64,000 nt of DNA, from NCBI GenBank assembly GCA_963966185.1, contig CAWZYM010000260.1, positions 211,001-275,000 of the forward strand. Reading direction: 5' to 3'. The stretch comes from Rhabditoides inermis (Eukaryota; Nematoda; Chromadorea; Rhabditida; Rhabditidae). Within the stretch, counting starts at the first letter, position 1. Every line of letters begins with the position of its first letter. Below are positions 12,531 to 26,880 of this stretch, piece by piece. The notes beneath the pieces are model-generated. The model made no database searches, was not told the DNA's origin, and was given only the letters and a program-made list of their open reading frames with translations. The position numbers and the translations under genes were made by a program.

Positions 12531-12536
12531 AATAAA
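12531..12536 (+). terminator. Polyadenylation signal of the chemoreceptor gene
   Basis: AATAAA lies 225 nt after the chemoreceptor stop codon, the expected place for 3'-end formation. Confidence 0.5.
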
Positions 12537-12539
12537 GAT

Positions 12540-14699
12540 GTTGTGTTCAGTTCTGATTGTGACGTTTGGTTTGTTCTAAAACTGTATTTGTTAGCGCGTA
12601 GATTTGACATGCGAACGCAAATCGAACGCGCCAGTTTTCCCAAAGCCGTTCACTTTAAATTGGATTCAAGGAAACTCCTGCTGAACTTCATAGATGTCTC
12701 TCCTACCTGTTTGTAACCTTTCAACAACCAGCCGCGGGTTCTCGGAACTCATAGAGATGTCCTTAATGAAATCATGAAAGTTGATTGATGCTACTGTAAT
12801 CGATGACAGGGGAGCTGGGAACTCTGTGCCAAACTTTGGTTTATTTGTTTGTTTGTTTTCTTCCTAATTTCTCATACATCTCTATGTTTCAGGTCTTCCC
12901 TATTACATGTAATTTTACAGTCTCGCTTTTATGTTCACCACTGCGGTCCTGCACTGATGATGCCTCAGCAGGCAGTAGACCCCCCGCATCAGATAGTACT
13001 TTTAGTAGTCAACTAGTCTTTAAGTAATTCTACTTGTAAGCCTGTCTGCAGGTTAAAGGGTCGAAACATGATTCCGTCATGTGTCTAGCTATTATGTTCT
13101 ACTATCTGTTCTCCTATCTACTTTGAAAAACCCTCATTGTTTGAATGTCAATATTCGAAAAAAAAAGGGTGGCGACAAAAAAACAACTCGTTCACTTCCA
13201 TTGCAGTCGATTTTCGACTCCAAGTACCAATGATTTGAAAAGACTGTGCCAGCCACTACTTTCTGTGATTTGTACGTGGAAGTTGCTAAGGGAATTTCGT
13301 AACAACTGTCTGCACGTGAATCATATGTGACGTGTTATGCTATTTTGCTATTTATCGTCTGCCTCATCATCAATAGATGTATTGTTCCCCTCAGTTTGTG
13401 TACTTCGTTTGTATAAAAACATGTGACAGGATACAAAATGAGTTTTGATTAGGATCGATATCTTATCACAACTTCCACTTTCTCCGTTGTGAAATCACGT
13501 TTGAAAAACGGTCAGTTATCCCTGCTAACAACAGATTACTCATCACTATATGAATGGGAAACACAACAAATAAGAATTGTATTCGTTTCGAGGAAGTTTT
13601 TTTACTCAAACGCAACATACCGTTTCTATGAAAAGAATAATACTATGCGAAACAACTATTTGTGTTCATGAAAAATACTAAATACTACAAAACCCACGGC
13701 TACACGTGAGCTCAAAGACGCTAAAAAAACTCACAAATTTTTCCTATTTATGTTGCCTCAGTAAGAGACGTACTTCTCTGTTCAGCAGCACCCTGCACAC
13801 TCGAAAAGGCTAAATATAATATTTTTCCGGGAGATAGTTCGCCAGATTACGGTAGAAAATCGATCTACCCTCTGGTCGCATTTGATCTACCTTCTAGTCG
13901 TGAGGAGACCCAAGCGCGCGCTTTCAAACATTATTATCGATCAAAGAAGCCGACATGCGAATCAAAGAGGCCGCGCGACACTCGAGTCCTTGCCCGCGCT
14001 GTCTGGCCTCTCTCGCTCAAAACTGAGTTTCGCCAACTGACCCCGGCTGTCAATAACAGAAACTATCCTCCAGGCGGCGAGTATAATGTCATATAATGCA
14101 AGTTCGCACATCATTGGGAGAAGGAAGAGACTTTGATGCGCCGTCACCAATGCGGCGGCGAGCGTGGGAGTCAGCAGCGCCGATTCTCGACGTGTTCACC
14201 ATTACCAGCATGCGACGCCACGTGCCTTCCTCATGATCTATACGCTAAGATCGTGTTACAATCAGATGCCTCGAGCATTGTAAGATCAGTGTTCTTATTT
14301 CCATTTTTATAACAAAACATGTATATAAATTATGTACTGAAACAATAAATATAATAATTTAATCATATAAAAACAAGACTCTTGGGGAAACAAGCACGGC
14401 ACCCCGCATTATGAGTACATATAAAACGGTCTTACACATTTCTCAAGCGGCGTATTCTTGTTGTCTAATTTGGAATAGGTAGAAAAAGAACGAGAAAGAG
14501 GGGGGAGTGATTAGTATTCTACATAACACAGTTTCACCAAGTACGCAAAGGCAATCGCACAGACAGAGACTACAGAGGGCGGTTATGCATCCCGAAAGAA
14601 TCGATACAAAATGGGGGTGGAAGAAGAAAGGGAGCGGGGGCGACTGCTTGCAGTCTATCACAGACCCGGCGGGCGGCACTCGCCACTATCCACGGCTAG
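12540..14699. other. Convergent intergenic region
   Basis: About 2.2 kb between the 3' ends of the chemoreceptor (+) and COPB2 (-). It is AT-rich and has no gene I can support. A segment near 13244-13290 resembles 12349-12390 from just beyond the chemoreceptor stop (shared GACTGTGCCAGC and ACTTTCTGTGA-TTGTACG), suggesting a local duplication. Confidence 0.5.
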
Positions 14700-15545
14700 T
14701 CAATCCTCATCCTCCAGGTTCAGCTCGTCTATGTTCATGTCGTTGCCGTCGTCCGCGTCTCCAAAGTCGTCGTCGTCCGACCAGCGCACCGCGTCATTCA
14801 CAACCTGCAAGCATGGCCATAACACCCTCCCTCCTCTCCCTGCCACTCACCTCAGGCTGCCTGCCAACTCCCTCCACCACATCGGGTGCTCCTCCAGCCG
14901 CCGGCACCACATCCGGCCTCCGTCCATCCGACACCACATCGGGCGCCGATCCTCGCAGCGCCGGCGACTCGTCCTCCATCTGCTCCACCTGCTCCTCCAC
15001 CTCTTCCACTTCGTCCTCGCTCTGCGGGGGCGTCGGCTCCCTGGCAGGGGGCGGGGCGGCAGCCACCGGGATCTCCACCTCCCTCTGCGCCACCGGCTCG
15101 GGCGACGGCTGCCTGGGCGGGACAGGGGCGGCGGCGGCAGCAGCAGCAGGGGGAGCGGGCCGCGTGCTCACTCCCTTCAGCACCGCCTCTCCGTCGACGA
15201 AAGAGAGGGCGCCGCTCTGCTCGGCCTGCTGCATCTCCTCCACAATGTTCCTCTGCTGGTTGCTGGGCGCGCGCGCGGCTGCCGGCACAGACAGCTTCGT
15301 CAGCTCGCGGCTGAACGACTCCGCCTTCAACGAGTCGGCGAACCCGGGGAACAGGTTCTCGTAGCGCTGCGGGTCCGCCAGAGACTCGCCCAGCTTCTGA
15401 AACAAAACGTCAAGACTTTTCGAAACACACACACACAAACACACTAATTGAAAGTTGCTCTCTCACGTTATTCAAGACGCTACACCCTCTGCACACAACA
15501 TCTCTCGTACATCGCCACACATACAACAGTGATTGCACATGATCT

Positions 15546-15588
<43 letters not shown>

Positions 15589-18500
15589 CATCTCCCCATC
15601 CCCTCCACCCACCCTGCTGGTATGGGCCGAGTTCCTGCTGGCCTTGTCCTTCCACAGCGCCACCACGCGCGCCACCTGCGACGGGCAGTGCGTGCGCGCA
15701 AAGAACGCAGCCTCCGGCAGACGGTCAGTGCTGCACAAAAGGTGTTCACAATCATCCCACACTCTGGATACCCACCTGATGAGCGTCTCGAGGCACTTGT
15801 CCACGTCGCCGAGCAGCAGGTTGGACAGGAAGTGCACATTGTGGTTGCCCTGCGAGCTAGAGTCGGACGCCAGCTGAAACCACAACAGTCATTCCTCCTC
15901 CTTCATGCTGCATGATTCGACTGGCGCTCTGGCGACCCACCTTGTTGAGGAGCGGCGCGCTGCCGGCACACGTGGCGAGGAGGAGGAGCCCGCCAAAGTC
16001 GCGCGCCCTGCCCAGACACTCGCCCGCCAACATCAGCTCACTCTTCAGCGTCGCCGCCTGCAAGGGGCACGATGAGTACATCTCTCTCTATCTCTCTCTC
16101 TCCCCACCTGAGAAAGCAGCTTCCACTTCTCCTCGCTCTCGCTGGCCGTGGCCAGCTCGTAGGCAGTCTTCAGATCGCCCAGCGACAGAGACAGCTCGAA
16201 CCTACACGATAACACATAACAATACATGCATCAACGATTGCAACTACCTCAAACTATAAAATAAATTAAAACTAGTTGGCTTCCAAAAGTTCTAACACAA
16301 AGAGAGATCGAGACGCGAGACCTGTGATCGGGATCGGTGGATACGGCGAGCGCCTGCTTCTTGAAGCCCTGCTTTTCGAGGAAGTGGGCGACACGCGTGC
16401 GCTGTTCCCTGGGAACCGTCGCCAGCACCTGCAAGAGGGTGAAGGTGAATGAGATGATGGTTCCCCTCTCTCCCGTACCTGGTCGGCCGTGTCGAAGTCG
16501 CGTCGCATGACGGCCGTCTGGTACTCGAGCACCGACAGCAGCAGCTTGTAGCTCACCACCGACAGGTCCTTGTCCACCGCGTAGATGCGAGACTCCTTCG
16601 CCATGTAGCCCAGCTGCAACACACGGCCCGATTACAAACATGTTTCATACATTTTTATAACGATTAAAACCACTCCAGACCACTACATACTAAAAAAAAA
16701 CCATGCACCTACCAGATAGAGCGGCCTATCCATGTGCGCAATGGTGACAATCTCTCCGCCGACATAGTAGTTGAGACGGTTGAGAGACGTGGTGAACACA
16801 AAGCAGTCACCGATCCAGAACGCAGTCTTCACCACCTCCGACTGCTCGCCTGCAAAACGCGAGGTGTGAGTGCAAGCATTTCCCTCCTTCCCTCCGTCCT
16901 CCTCTCCCACTCCCCACTCACCGACCACCTCGAACGCGTCCTCCACGCCGTCCTCGGTGAGCTCCTCGGCAGCCGCGTTGGCGACGGCGTCGGCGCTGTA
17001 CTTGAGCACGTAGAAGCTGTCCTCTCCGGCGATGGCGACCATCTCTCCGTTGTCGCTCCAGTACACGTGCTTGGCGGCGATCTCGATGCGTCGCACGAGG
17101 GCGGCCGTCTCCCAGTCGTAGAAGCAGAGTGCGTTGGCCGAGCGGGCCGCCAGCAGCGGGCCGCCCTCGATGCCCTCCAGCACTCCGTCCGCGCGGATCG
17201 TCTTGTACTCCTACACACAACCACACCAATAATAAGGATCGAATAGGCCTAGTTAAAACCAGTCCTAGTCTTTACGCCATTTCTCTACTTTTTACCCAAA
17301 AAAATAGAAATGAGGGTACGAAATACGAATACGCCCACGAGAAAATTTATTTCCGTTTTCCGTGTTGCTCAATAATCACGTTTTCTTCTGTTCGGCTTTG
17401 AATCATGTTGTTGTGTTGCGCTGTTGCGCAATGGTGCAATCTTTCGAAAGACACGGCCACTCGGCCGCGTCGGCGTCACTGCTGCTCTTATCTCTCTTGT
17501 TCTTTCGTCACCCGCAGTCACTCTCCCTTCTTCCTTTCCTCGCCATTCCGCAACTGACCTTGAAGTTCTTCTTGATCTTGATCGAGGTGGCCGACTCGCG
17601 CACCGCAAACATGTTCGGATCCGAGCCCCACACAAATTCCAGCGCCTGCAAGCCAATCGATCATATGCGCATAGTCGTTTCGCATCTCTCACCTGTCCGA
17701 AGTCCTTGTTGCGGAGGGCCATGGCCGTGTAGACAATGTACTCTCCGTCGCCGCACGCCACCACGAAGCGTCCGTTGCTCGAGTGCGCCAGCGTCTGCGG
17801 GTAGATCTCGCACGCGCCGAGGTCCTTCACAGACAGACCCAAGCGCTCGCCATCTGCAAAAACAGACGATTCACTAACACATCAAGAAAAATAAAGCGTT
17901 GACATCCGCTCAAATACATGTCACATCCACACCACGAATACGAGTCATCCTAATATATAGTGGGTCCCCCGAAAAATGGAATTCATTATGTAAATGAATT
18001 CCATTTTTCGCTCCTTCGTATCCTTTTTCCAAATAAGTAACTACTAGGAACGAAATTTCGAAATATTCGATCATACGTTTGTTTGTATACCTATCAAGAT
18101 CTCTCATATCAATTTTCGTGAATTTTCCTTCACGTCGAAGAGAGTTATTTCCGTTGTTTCGTTCCGTTGGGAGTTATAAATGTTGTTTTATTCAATACGT
18201 TTCGCATTGAAAACCGCGTCATTTCTGAATGAAACAAGCGCGACCGATCGCGTTGCGGCGCGTAACTGAAAAAAGAGTAAGAAACGCACTAGACAATGTA
18301 TATTTGCATATGTCTGTTTCTGATTCCGTGGCTCGTCTCGTATTCCGTTTTTACGACTTGCCTACCGTAAAAAACGGGGAACCCACTATATACAAAACGC
18401 AATGTCCGTCTGTCTGTAAGTGACGCTGATGCGGCGCTACGCACTATCTAAACACCCCAGGTCGGAGCTAGCATGTGAGCCGCGCCGGGTTTGCTCTATT

Positions 18501-20731
18501 TTTTAGCCCCGCTCACTACAACCAGGAGGAGGAGCGCCGTAGGCGCGACTCCGACTGGTATCATACTAATAGTCTCCAAACATCACAATTCCCCGATTTT
18601 TGCTCTGCTCACCCTGGACGGCCTCGGCGGCTGCGGCGTCGAGTGTTTTGAGGTTGGCCTGCTGGATCTCCGAGTGCTTTGCCCAGAGGATCTTGCCGCT
18701 GCCGTCCATGGACACGGCCGGCTCCTCGCGGCCCAGCTTCAGCGTCACCGAGCCCTCGTCGTACCCGATCGCCACCGTGTTCGAGCCGCGCTGCGCCTGG
18801 ATGCACCACACACGCTCCAGACCATAGTTCAACGTCGTCTCCAGCCTGAAAGCAAAACAAATGTCATAAGTAGACTGCTCGAGGGTTTTCTCGAGGGTTC
18901 GAGGGTCGTCTCGAGTAAAATCTCGACCCTCGTTTCCGGGTTATTCTCGACAATCAAACTTTCGGTCGCCGCGACCGTCGAACCCTCGTCTCGACCCTCG
19001 AACTGTGAAGCCCTCGCCCACTTTTCAAACTGTTCGTAGTGAGTGAAAAGCTATATCAGATCTGATAGAAGTGTGATTTGACATGATGCCTAGACCACAC
19101 TAAACTCCAAAAGTTGTAGAGCATTGAGCCCAACAAGGGACATGCTCAAAAGTCGACACCTTGGAGGTGTTTTAGAGCCGAGTTGCGTCACGATGATGCA
19201 ATCACCTCAGAACTTAACCGCTGGAAGCGACAAATGTGCGCTGGGTTTACGGTCAAAGTAGAGAGACTGAGCAGTAGTACGAGGGTCGACTCGATGGTCG
19301 AGATTGAGAGTGGCCTCGTCTCGACCATCGAACCCTCGTCTCGACCCTCGCACCCCTGAGACGACCATCGAGCCATCTACCAGAGACATACACAACTACC
19401 GGTAATGTATTCTCGCCACAACGACGATTTGAAAAAAAGAGTGCTGACCGGTAGGTGCTCGCGTGCCAGAGACGGACGGTCGAGTCTTCGCTGCCCGTGA
19501 TGATGAGCGGCAGCTCGGGGTGGAAGCACACCGACGACACGTTCTGCGCGTGTCCGTCAAGGGTCTGAAAGAAAACGATTCGAAGGTGAATCTTCAAATC
19601 AATAAGATTGTGGCAATGCGAAGAAGAAGAAAAGACAAAACAATGAAGACGCACCTGGACGCAAGTCTTGTTCTGGTAGTCCCAGATCTTGACGAGGTGG
19701 TCATCTGCTCCCGAGATGAGGTACGGCTTGTCGCCGCCATGGTAGTAGTCGACACAGTTGACCTGCACAAAACCGTGTCGTTAACAAATGTAATGCATTC
19801 AATCAATATCGAAGTACTCACTCCCTTCTCGTGTCCCTCGAGGGTGAAGTTGGGCTGCTGGCTGCCAAACTGCCACACCTTGACCGTCTTGTCGAGCGAC
19901 GCGGTGGCGAACGTGTTGTTGTCCTTGGGGTTGATCGCCACCTGCATCACATAGTGCGTGTGGCCTGAAAACGGGAATTGGAATAGATTATTGATGTGAC
20001 TCGCTCACGCACCTTCGAAGCACTGCTTCATCTGCCACTTGTTGTCCCAGTCCCACAGCTTGACCATCATGTCGTCGCTGCTCGTGATGAGGAACGGCTG
20101 CGTGGGGTGCACCACAATCGATCTACAATCAATCGATAAATCCAAATTCAAAACTAAAAAAAAACGGTGCAATGATCTACAATCTACGTTTCGTATTGAA
20201 AGTGCATTTGCAGTTTGCGTACTGTAGTAGCTTGCAACTTGCTATAACTGCGTAATAACGACAAGTAACCATGAAAAATGATTCAGGAACGACTTGGGTT
20301 ACCTGAGGTAGTCGGAGTGGGCCTCGAACTGGTGAACGCGCTCGAGGGTGTTGTAGTTGAAGACACGGATATGCATGTCATCCGAGCCAGTGATCACCCA
20401 CGATTTGCGAGCAACGAACTTGGCGGCGCGCACAGGCAGGTCGCACACCTACTCAGATAAAGCCTATTGATATAAACAATGTATGACTCACTTCGAACGA
20501 CTTGACGAGCTGCTGGGTCTCGTAGTTCCAGATGTGGACATTACCATTGTAGAGCGCAGCGAGTAGCCACGGCTCGGTCGGATGGATGTCGACACACCTG
20601 ATATGATAGTCAGAAAATATTATAACAACTATTTAACTTGTTTGAAGAAAACATATTTGCAGATAATGAACTCACTTGACGCGGTCTGACCGGGCCAGCA
20701 ACTTTCTCTTCACATCCAGCCTGAGCGGCAT
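14700..20731 (-). CDS. COPB2: Coatomer subunit beta' (beta'-COP), 20 exons
   Basis: Subunit of the COPI coat that drives retrograde Golgi-to-ER traffic. Its N-terminal WD40 propeller binds dilysine cargo signals. Exons, 5' to 3': 20731-20676, 20597-20492, 20448-20303, 20122-20013, 19964-19822, 19762-19655, 19564-19449, 18845-18613, 17853-17693, 17645-17559, 17210-16922, 16849-16713, 16613-16479, 16428-16322, 16201-16108, 16057-15941, 15873-15776, 15730-15613, 15396-14851, 14804-14700. They close in frame to 1003 residues; animal orthologues are near 900. The N-terminus [19 protein letters not shown] and the WD blades ([36 protein letters not shown]) are diagnostic. A second propeller ([12 protein letters not shown] onward) and the alpha-solenoid ([15 protein letters not shown]) follow. 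Extra length comes from a Pro/Ala/Glu-rich insert in exon 19 before the acidic tail ending ELNLEDED. Introns 7 and 8 hold small transposons. Confidence 0.95.
15551..15590. repeat. (CT)n microsatellite in a COPB2 intron
   Basis: About 40 bp of (CT) in the intron between exons 18 and 19. On the sense strand of the gene it is a (GA)n tract shortly after the 5' splice site. Confidence 0.9.
17958..18388. mobile_element. MITE with TA target duplication in COPB2 intron 8
   Basis: A 431-bp element. The left end TAGTGGGTCCCCCG pairs with the right end CGGGGAACCCACTA, and TA flanks both sides (17956-17957, 18389-18390). Just inside the left end is the palindrome GGAATTCATT-ATGTAAATGAATTCC. The ends resemble those of the elements at 28.9 and 35.3 kb, so they look like branches of one Tc1/mariner-type non-autonomous family. 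It has no transposase. Confidence 0.75.
18878..19371. mobile_element. Inverted-repeat element rich in CGAGGGTCG, COPB2 intron 7
   Basis: About 490 bp in the intron between exons 7 and 8. The left end carries CTCGAGGGTTTTCTCGAGGG and repeated CGAGGGTCG. The right end carries the reverse complement motifs (CGACCCTCG, GAGACGACCATCGAG). The two ends match imperfectly over about 35-40 bp. I cannot define a target-site duplication. It is probably an old MITE. Confidence 0.5.
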
Positions 20732-21492
20732 CGCAGGCTGAACATCGAACATGTTAGTGGACAATCAGAACGATGAAGCATTACGCGTTTTAACAAAATG
20801 AAACGTGGATGAATCGATAGAACAGGATATCATAGATACATGGCCGCAAACGGGGGATCGAGATGAGAGCAGAGCGAGCGATGGTGCCACGTCACCATCG
20901 CAATCTCGATCAATTCAACACATTTTCGAGAAATACAACTTGTTGGACGAAACAAATTAAATGAATTGTACTAATGAAATTCAATCATACTAATATAAAA
21001 AAATATTTATTTTATTGTTCCTGAACATGTAACATATGCCAACTCACAACTAAAAACGCGTCAAAACGCGGCTTACAGCGGACTTCCCGCGTTTCGAGAT
21101 GCTCTCTCTACTTTGAAACACGACAATGAACAACTTCGTTATTGATTGAAAAAGATACACAAATGAAAAAGTCAAACAAACAACAAAACATTAGAAACAA
21201 GATATACTGATTTTGTATTAAAATACTACAAAGTAGTCAAGTAGATTTCAAATTCCCGCGAGACGACCGTAAGCATCGTTCTAGGACAAAATGCATTATT
21301 GGCGGAAATTTCCACCCGCCCCGCCCATCGGTCTGCTGGACCCGTTCACTTGTGATGACTGTCCAACGTTTCCTGCGATTTTTGTCAGTTTCTCGTCGAG
21401 GTTTTGTACTTATTCGAACAAATCAAGCTCATCATGTTTCTTTTCAGTCGGGTCATCCGTTTAGGAGCGCCTGTTCGTCAAACAACACAAAC
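20732..21492. other. Divergent promoter region, COPB2 and UBE2D
   Basis: 760 bp between the two start codons. Near 21310 it holds a C-rich motif CCGCCCCGCCC. A possible acceptor TTTTCAG lies near 21448, 45 bp before the UBE2D start, consistent with a spliced or trans-spliced leader. No TATA box is obvious. Confidence 0.4.
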
Positions 21493-22233
<741 letters not shown>

Positions 22234-23290
22234 CGGTCCGGCCTCTTTCAAATCTCACAAAACTTGTATTATATTCCGTTTTAATGTATTTCTGTGTTTG
22301 AAAAGCATGCTTTTTGTCACCATGTCCTGTCCCGGAAAATTAAATTATGGAAGAGTTTTGTGGAGATTAAATGTTTGTCTTAAAGTGTTTGATATGATCT
22401 TACCGTACTCAAAGGTTGGGCTTTTGGTTATTGAATTTTTGACTTAGGGGTTTAGTGGCGAGAGGCGCTTTGAAAGCTTCCGTAAGTTGTTCGAGATCAC
22501 AACTCCCACCAGCTAGTAATCACATTCATTATGAAAGATCAAAAGAGTAATTGCGTAGTATTATATAGAGTATCCCCTCATTTTCGCGGTGCGGGAGTTT
22601 TCTCGGTCGATCCAGACACAAGCCAGACAAAGAGAAAAATGACGGCGAAAGAAGCACTTTTGATTAATGTTTAAAAAAAATCTTCTCGTGAAAAAATTAC
22701 CCTGGCTATCAATATACCTTTTGTATGCAAATTTTTCAACTTTGTACGAGACGGCATTTCAACGTGCTCCGCAGCAAAAATGATTAACACAACACTGATT
22801 AGATAAGATGGCTCTTAGCAGGAGATGGAACCCTATTTTGTTCAACCTGAGCGGAAGGCCTGGGACATTTTTCTTGTATGCATCGGAAAATTCTCGGTGT
22901 TCTGAAATCTCTTACTTAATATAAAATGTATTTTCTTTATTTTATAGTCTGAATACGTTTTTTTATTACTAGCTTATTGATCTCTCGCTCTCACACAGAA
23001 CCTCGCCAAGGTCTGCGTGACAGACAAGCAAGAAGATTTATGTTTAAGTTCCGCAGAAATTTGTTACAAATTTTAAAAAAATCGTATGTCCTTTATCTTC
23101 AGTCATAAATGAAGATAAACGAAAATATAAACACATTTTTTCCCGTTTGTCATGACGTTTTCTTATGCAGCCCGCGCACTACGACGATGTAACAACTTAT
23201 GTGCGATAAATACAGATCAGCTGATTCGATTTAGATTAATCTTTTATTTATTTTTATTTATTCAAATCTGTTTCATTTTCAAAGGAGACG
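22234..23290. other. Intergenic region with a solo MITE end
   Basis: About 1.06 kb between UBE2D and ATG7, AT-rich. At 22561-22680 the sequence TATAGAGTATCCCC, CGATCCAGACACA and ATGACGGCGAAA matches about 110 bp of the left end of the complete transposon at 28.9 kb. No right end is seen. I see no other gene. Confidence 0.55.
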
Positions 23291-24120
23291 ATGAGCGTTG
23301 CTTTTGTCCCATTGAATACATTTATCGACGCTGCATTTTGGAATGAAATCAATAAACGCAAGCTGAACGACTGGCGGCTGGACGAGTCGCCTCGCGATAT
23401 CATGGGATTCCTCTCCATTTGTCAGTTTTCATTGGTTCTCTACTCCAGTCACATGTCTGATGTAGATGACGCGGAGGGGACGGATAGTCGGTTGTCGCTG
23501 AGTCATGAGAGCTTCCTGGGCGACGAGTCCGACGCAAGTAGCGTAGCGGTGCGCGGACGGGTGCTGCTCACCAACACGCTCGAGACGTTCCAGAAGCTCG
23601 ACCGCAAGCTGCTCATTCAGTGCGAGGCGCAGAGAGTGAGTTGTCCTTATTGTTTCATGGTTGTTTTCGAACTCGTCGCGGTCACATCAACATATACTCC
23701 TTGAACCTTGCAGCTGTGGTCGGCGATCGTATCGGAGGAGTGGCTCAGCGATCCGTCTGTGCTCAACACGTTCCTCTTCACCGTCTTCGCGGTGAGATTT
23801 AACTCAATTTTTTTTACTTGATGCTGCGAGTCTTTGTCGATGTGTCGATCTAATAAGACAATGTAATGATTTCAGTTTAAGTGGTTGAGTCGCTTTTTCC
23901 CGTGTCCTCTATCCTTGATAAGGCACAACTCATAACGTTGGCAAAGATGTTGGCTTGGTTATAAGTTTCATCTGAAAGATGCAATGTTATGATTATATGA
24001 CTTAAAAGTGTCATTGCAGGACCTGAAGAAGTTCCACTACTACTTCTGGAACTGCGTACCAGCGCTGTGCGCGCCGGCCGCCCTGCGAGTCGTCGACGCG
24101 GCCGTCGCCATCGGAGGCGA

Positions 24121-24156
<36 letters not shown>

Positions 24157-26840
24157 CGATGTCATGCTCATTAAACTTCCTACTCTCGGCATTGTATTCT
24201 ATGTCTCTTCGCTCGCAGCGTATCACATTGTTCTTATTGCATGCAGGAGTCGTCGTCTCTGCTGGCGCTTTACAAGCAGTGCGGGCAGTCGGTGTTCCTC
24301 GTGGACGGCAGCGGCGCGGCGCACCCGCTCAGCAAGCTGCGCGAGATGCACAGCGTGTCCGACGTGCGGGTGGGTCGTTGTTTTCCTCTAAAGCGGTCAG
24401 TCTGTGCGAATACGTATCAGAAGCCATCCGAAGTGATTTGAAGTCGTTTAAAGACACAGTGGCGCTTAGTTTTTGACTTTGTTTCATTGCTTGATCTATG
24501 GAAACACCAAACAATCAAAGAAAACGCGAAAGAACGGTGTTTCCGCGTTACCTACACGCTTACCAACATGTGCACGTGCGAAGCTTGGTAAGGCGAATTC
24601 GAACTTCGCGCCAAAATGCTTATTGGAAAGTTGAGCTGTGTGCACATCTCGTCGATATGAGTTCGACAGCACATGTCGTTGTAGTGTAGTGGTAACGCTC
24701 ACGGTTTACGGACCATGCCATGCCGGTTCGATTCCCGTTACGTGCAATCAGTTTTGCCAAGTTATAGAAAGTGAATTTCCATAAACCTTGGTATTTCTAA
24801 ACGCCCCTGTGCCTTTAAAGAGACTGACCGCCACTTGAAATTCGCCATTTAAAAAGTTATCAGCGCGTTGTGGTTCTCACTGCGCTACTTTTTCCACATC
24901 CCACTGTGTGTTGTTGGTTGTTGTTGTTATGGTACTTGGTGCCGTGTCGTTGTGTAGCCCGGTGCGTTGCAGGTAGTGCTGGCGGATCCGTCGACTGCGC
25001 CCGCTCACCTCGGCTGGCCGTGGCGCAACGTGCTCGCCGCGCTGGCCCGCTTCCGCCCCGACTGGGTCAAGCAGGGAGTGCGACTCGTGTCCCTAAGGGC
25101 TGGTGAGCGCTCAGCATGGCTATATTCAGTTCAGTTCAAAATTTATCCGGTAGCGAGCAATGTGAACATAACTCAACACACTCAACACGAAATCTGTGCC
25201 AAGATGAACTTCGACTAGACACACACTATGTTGGGAAAAAGAGAAAGTAATGTGATTGTAATCTTTTTAGTTTGAACTGTGCGTGGTATCCATAGTTATA
25301 GTTCTATTGTAAAATCAAATTTTGACTTCCAGGTCAGCGCAGCTACGGGGTGACTGTGGCGGGCGAGCCTTGGACGTCCGATGAGCCGCCGCCGGTAGTG
25401 GGATGGGAGAGGGACGCGGCCGACCGGCTCAAGCCGAGCAGCGTCGACATGCGCGCCCAGTTCGACCCCAAGAAGTGAGGGGGCGGTGGTGGTGTAGACA
25501 AACGCTATGTTGAGAGAAATGAGAGAAAGAGAGAGAGAGAGAGAGAGTAACTTATGTACATGTCCTCGATTTCAGGTTGATGGAGCAGAGCGTGGGTCTC
25601 AACCTGTCGCTGATCAAGTGGCGCCTTGTGCCCGAGCTGCGATTGGAGCGCATGGCCAACCTCAAGGTCGGTGACTTTTCCTGTTCTCGTCTCACGCTCA
25701 GTGACTTTGTAATCGAGTGGGATGAGGATAGAACGCTCATCGAACATTTTCAGTGAGAACTGAAATTCGTAAAAATATTTCGTCCAGTCGTACTTTCTTA
25801 ACTTTTGTGTTTGTGTTCATGTAACACGACAATGAAACATATGAAAAATGTCAAAAAAAGAGTTAAACGTCGATAGAATCGATCCAGAGGCTATTTTTTC
25901 GACGCCGGTTCGTCTGACGGTCTGACTGTCTGTGTCTGTCTGCGGGTCATCACTGTACCACCGTAAACCATTGTAAATACCATATACACGACGATTCCGA
26001 ATAAAGGCGAGGTCAGACTCGATAATGTATCAAAAAGTATGATACAAAAAGGCCCTTTCTGAGTGAGGATTTTTCTGAGGATGGGGGCGCGTTCCGAGAT
26101 CTTTCTGGAGATCTTTCAGAGGGTGTTTTGCCAGAGCGAAAGTTGTAGTCTGACCTGTCCTTGAATGGTTGGATTTGATTCGAGTGTCGCAGAGTGCGCA
26201 TTGAGGTGTTGATGCTGGGCGCGGGCACGCTGGGCTGCAACCTGGCGAGGGCGCTTATGGGCTGGGGCGTCACGCGGTTCACCTTCGTCGACAACAGCAA
26301 CGTCAGCTACAGCAACCCCGTCCGGTCAGTCAGCGAACAGGTGCTCGAGAACGGAGCTCGGAGCCGCTCAAAGTGTTCTGGTCCCACTCTATGAGAGCAG
26401 GTCGAGTTATTCTCCTTGAGTCAACTTTATTCAAAAGGAGTCGAAGTAGGTCAACTTGTACTTTTAACGTGATCCTAACGGATCGAAGCAGGTAATATTC
26501 TTCTTCTACTGTAGTCCTAAGCCTAAAGGATCGATCGGAGAGGAGATGGTCAAATGATTCTCCTACCGCAATACTTCATTATTATATTGCAAATTGTCAA
26601 CTGTAAGAGATTGAATCAGGTAAAGTCGTTCTCATATTGCGACACTAATCATATTCATAAAATTATTTGCAGGCAGTCGCTGAGCGAGTTTGAGGACGCG
26701 CGCGAGTCGCGGGGCAAGGCCGACGTGGCGGCGGCAGCGCTCACGTGAGAGAGAGAGAGAGAGGGGGGGGGAGAGGAAGAGAGAGAGAGAGAGGGAGGGG
26801 AGGGGGGAGAGAGGGAGAGAGGGAGGGGAGAGAGGGAGAG

Positions 26841-26880
<40 letters not shown>

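Noticed and set aside
12946..13075. A hammerhead-ribozyme-like arrangement (CTGATGA ... CGAAAC)
   Set aside because: The sequence next to CTGATGA does not pair with the sequence before GAAA, so stem II cannot form in the required place.
14507..15447. Plus-strand open frames of 278-285 codons over the COPB2 3' end
   Set aside because: Antisense shadows of COPB2 exons 19-20, which match the protein family in the minus-strand frame.
24675..24750. A functional tRNA gene in ATG7 intron 4
   Set aside because: The boxes are good but the anticodon and acceptor stems do not pair.
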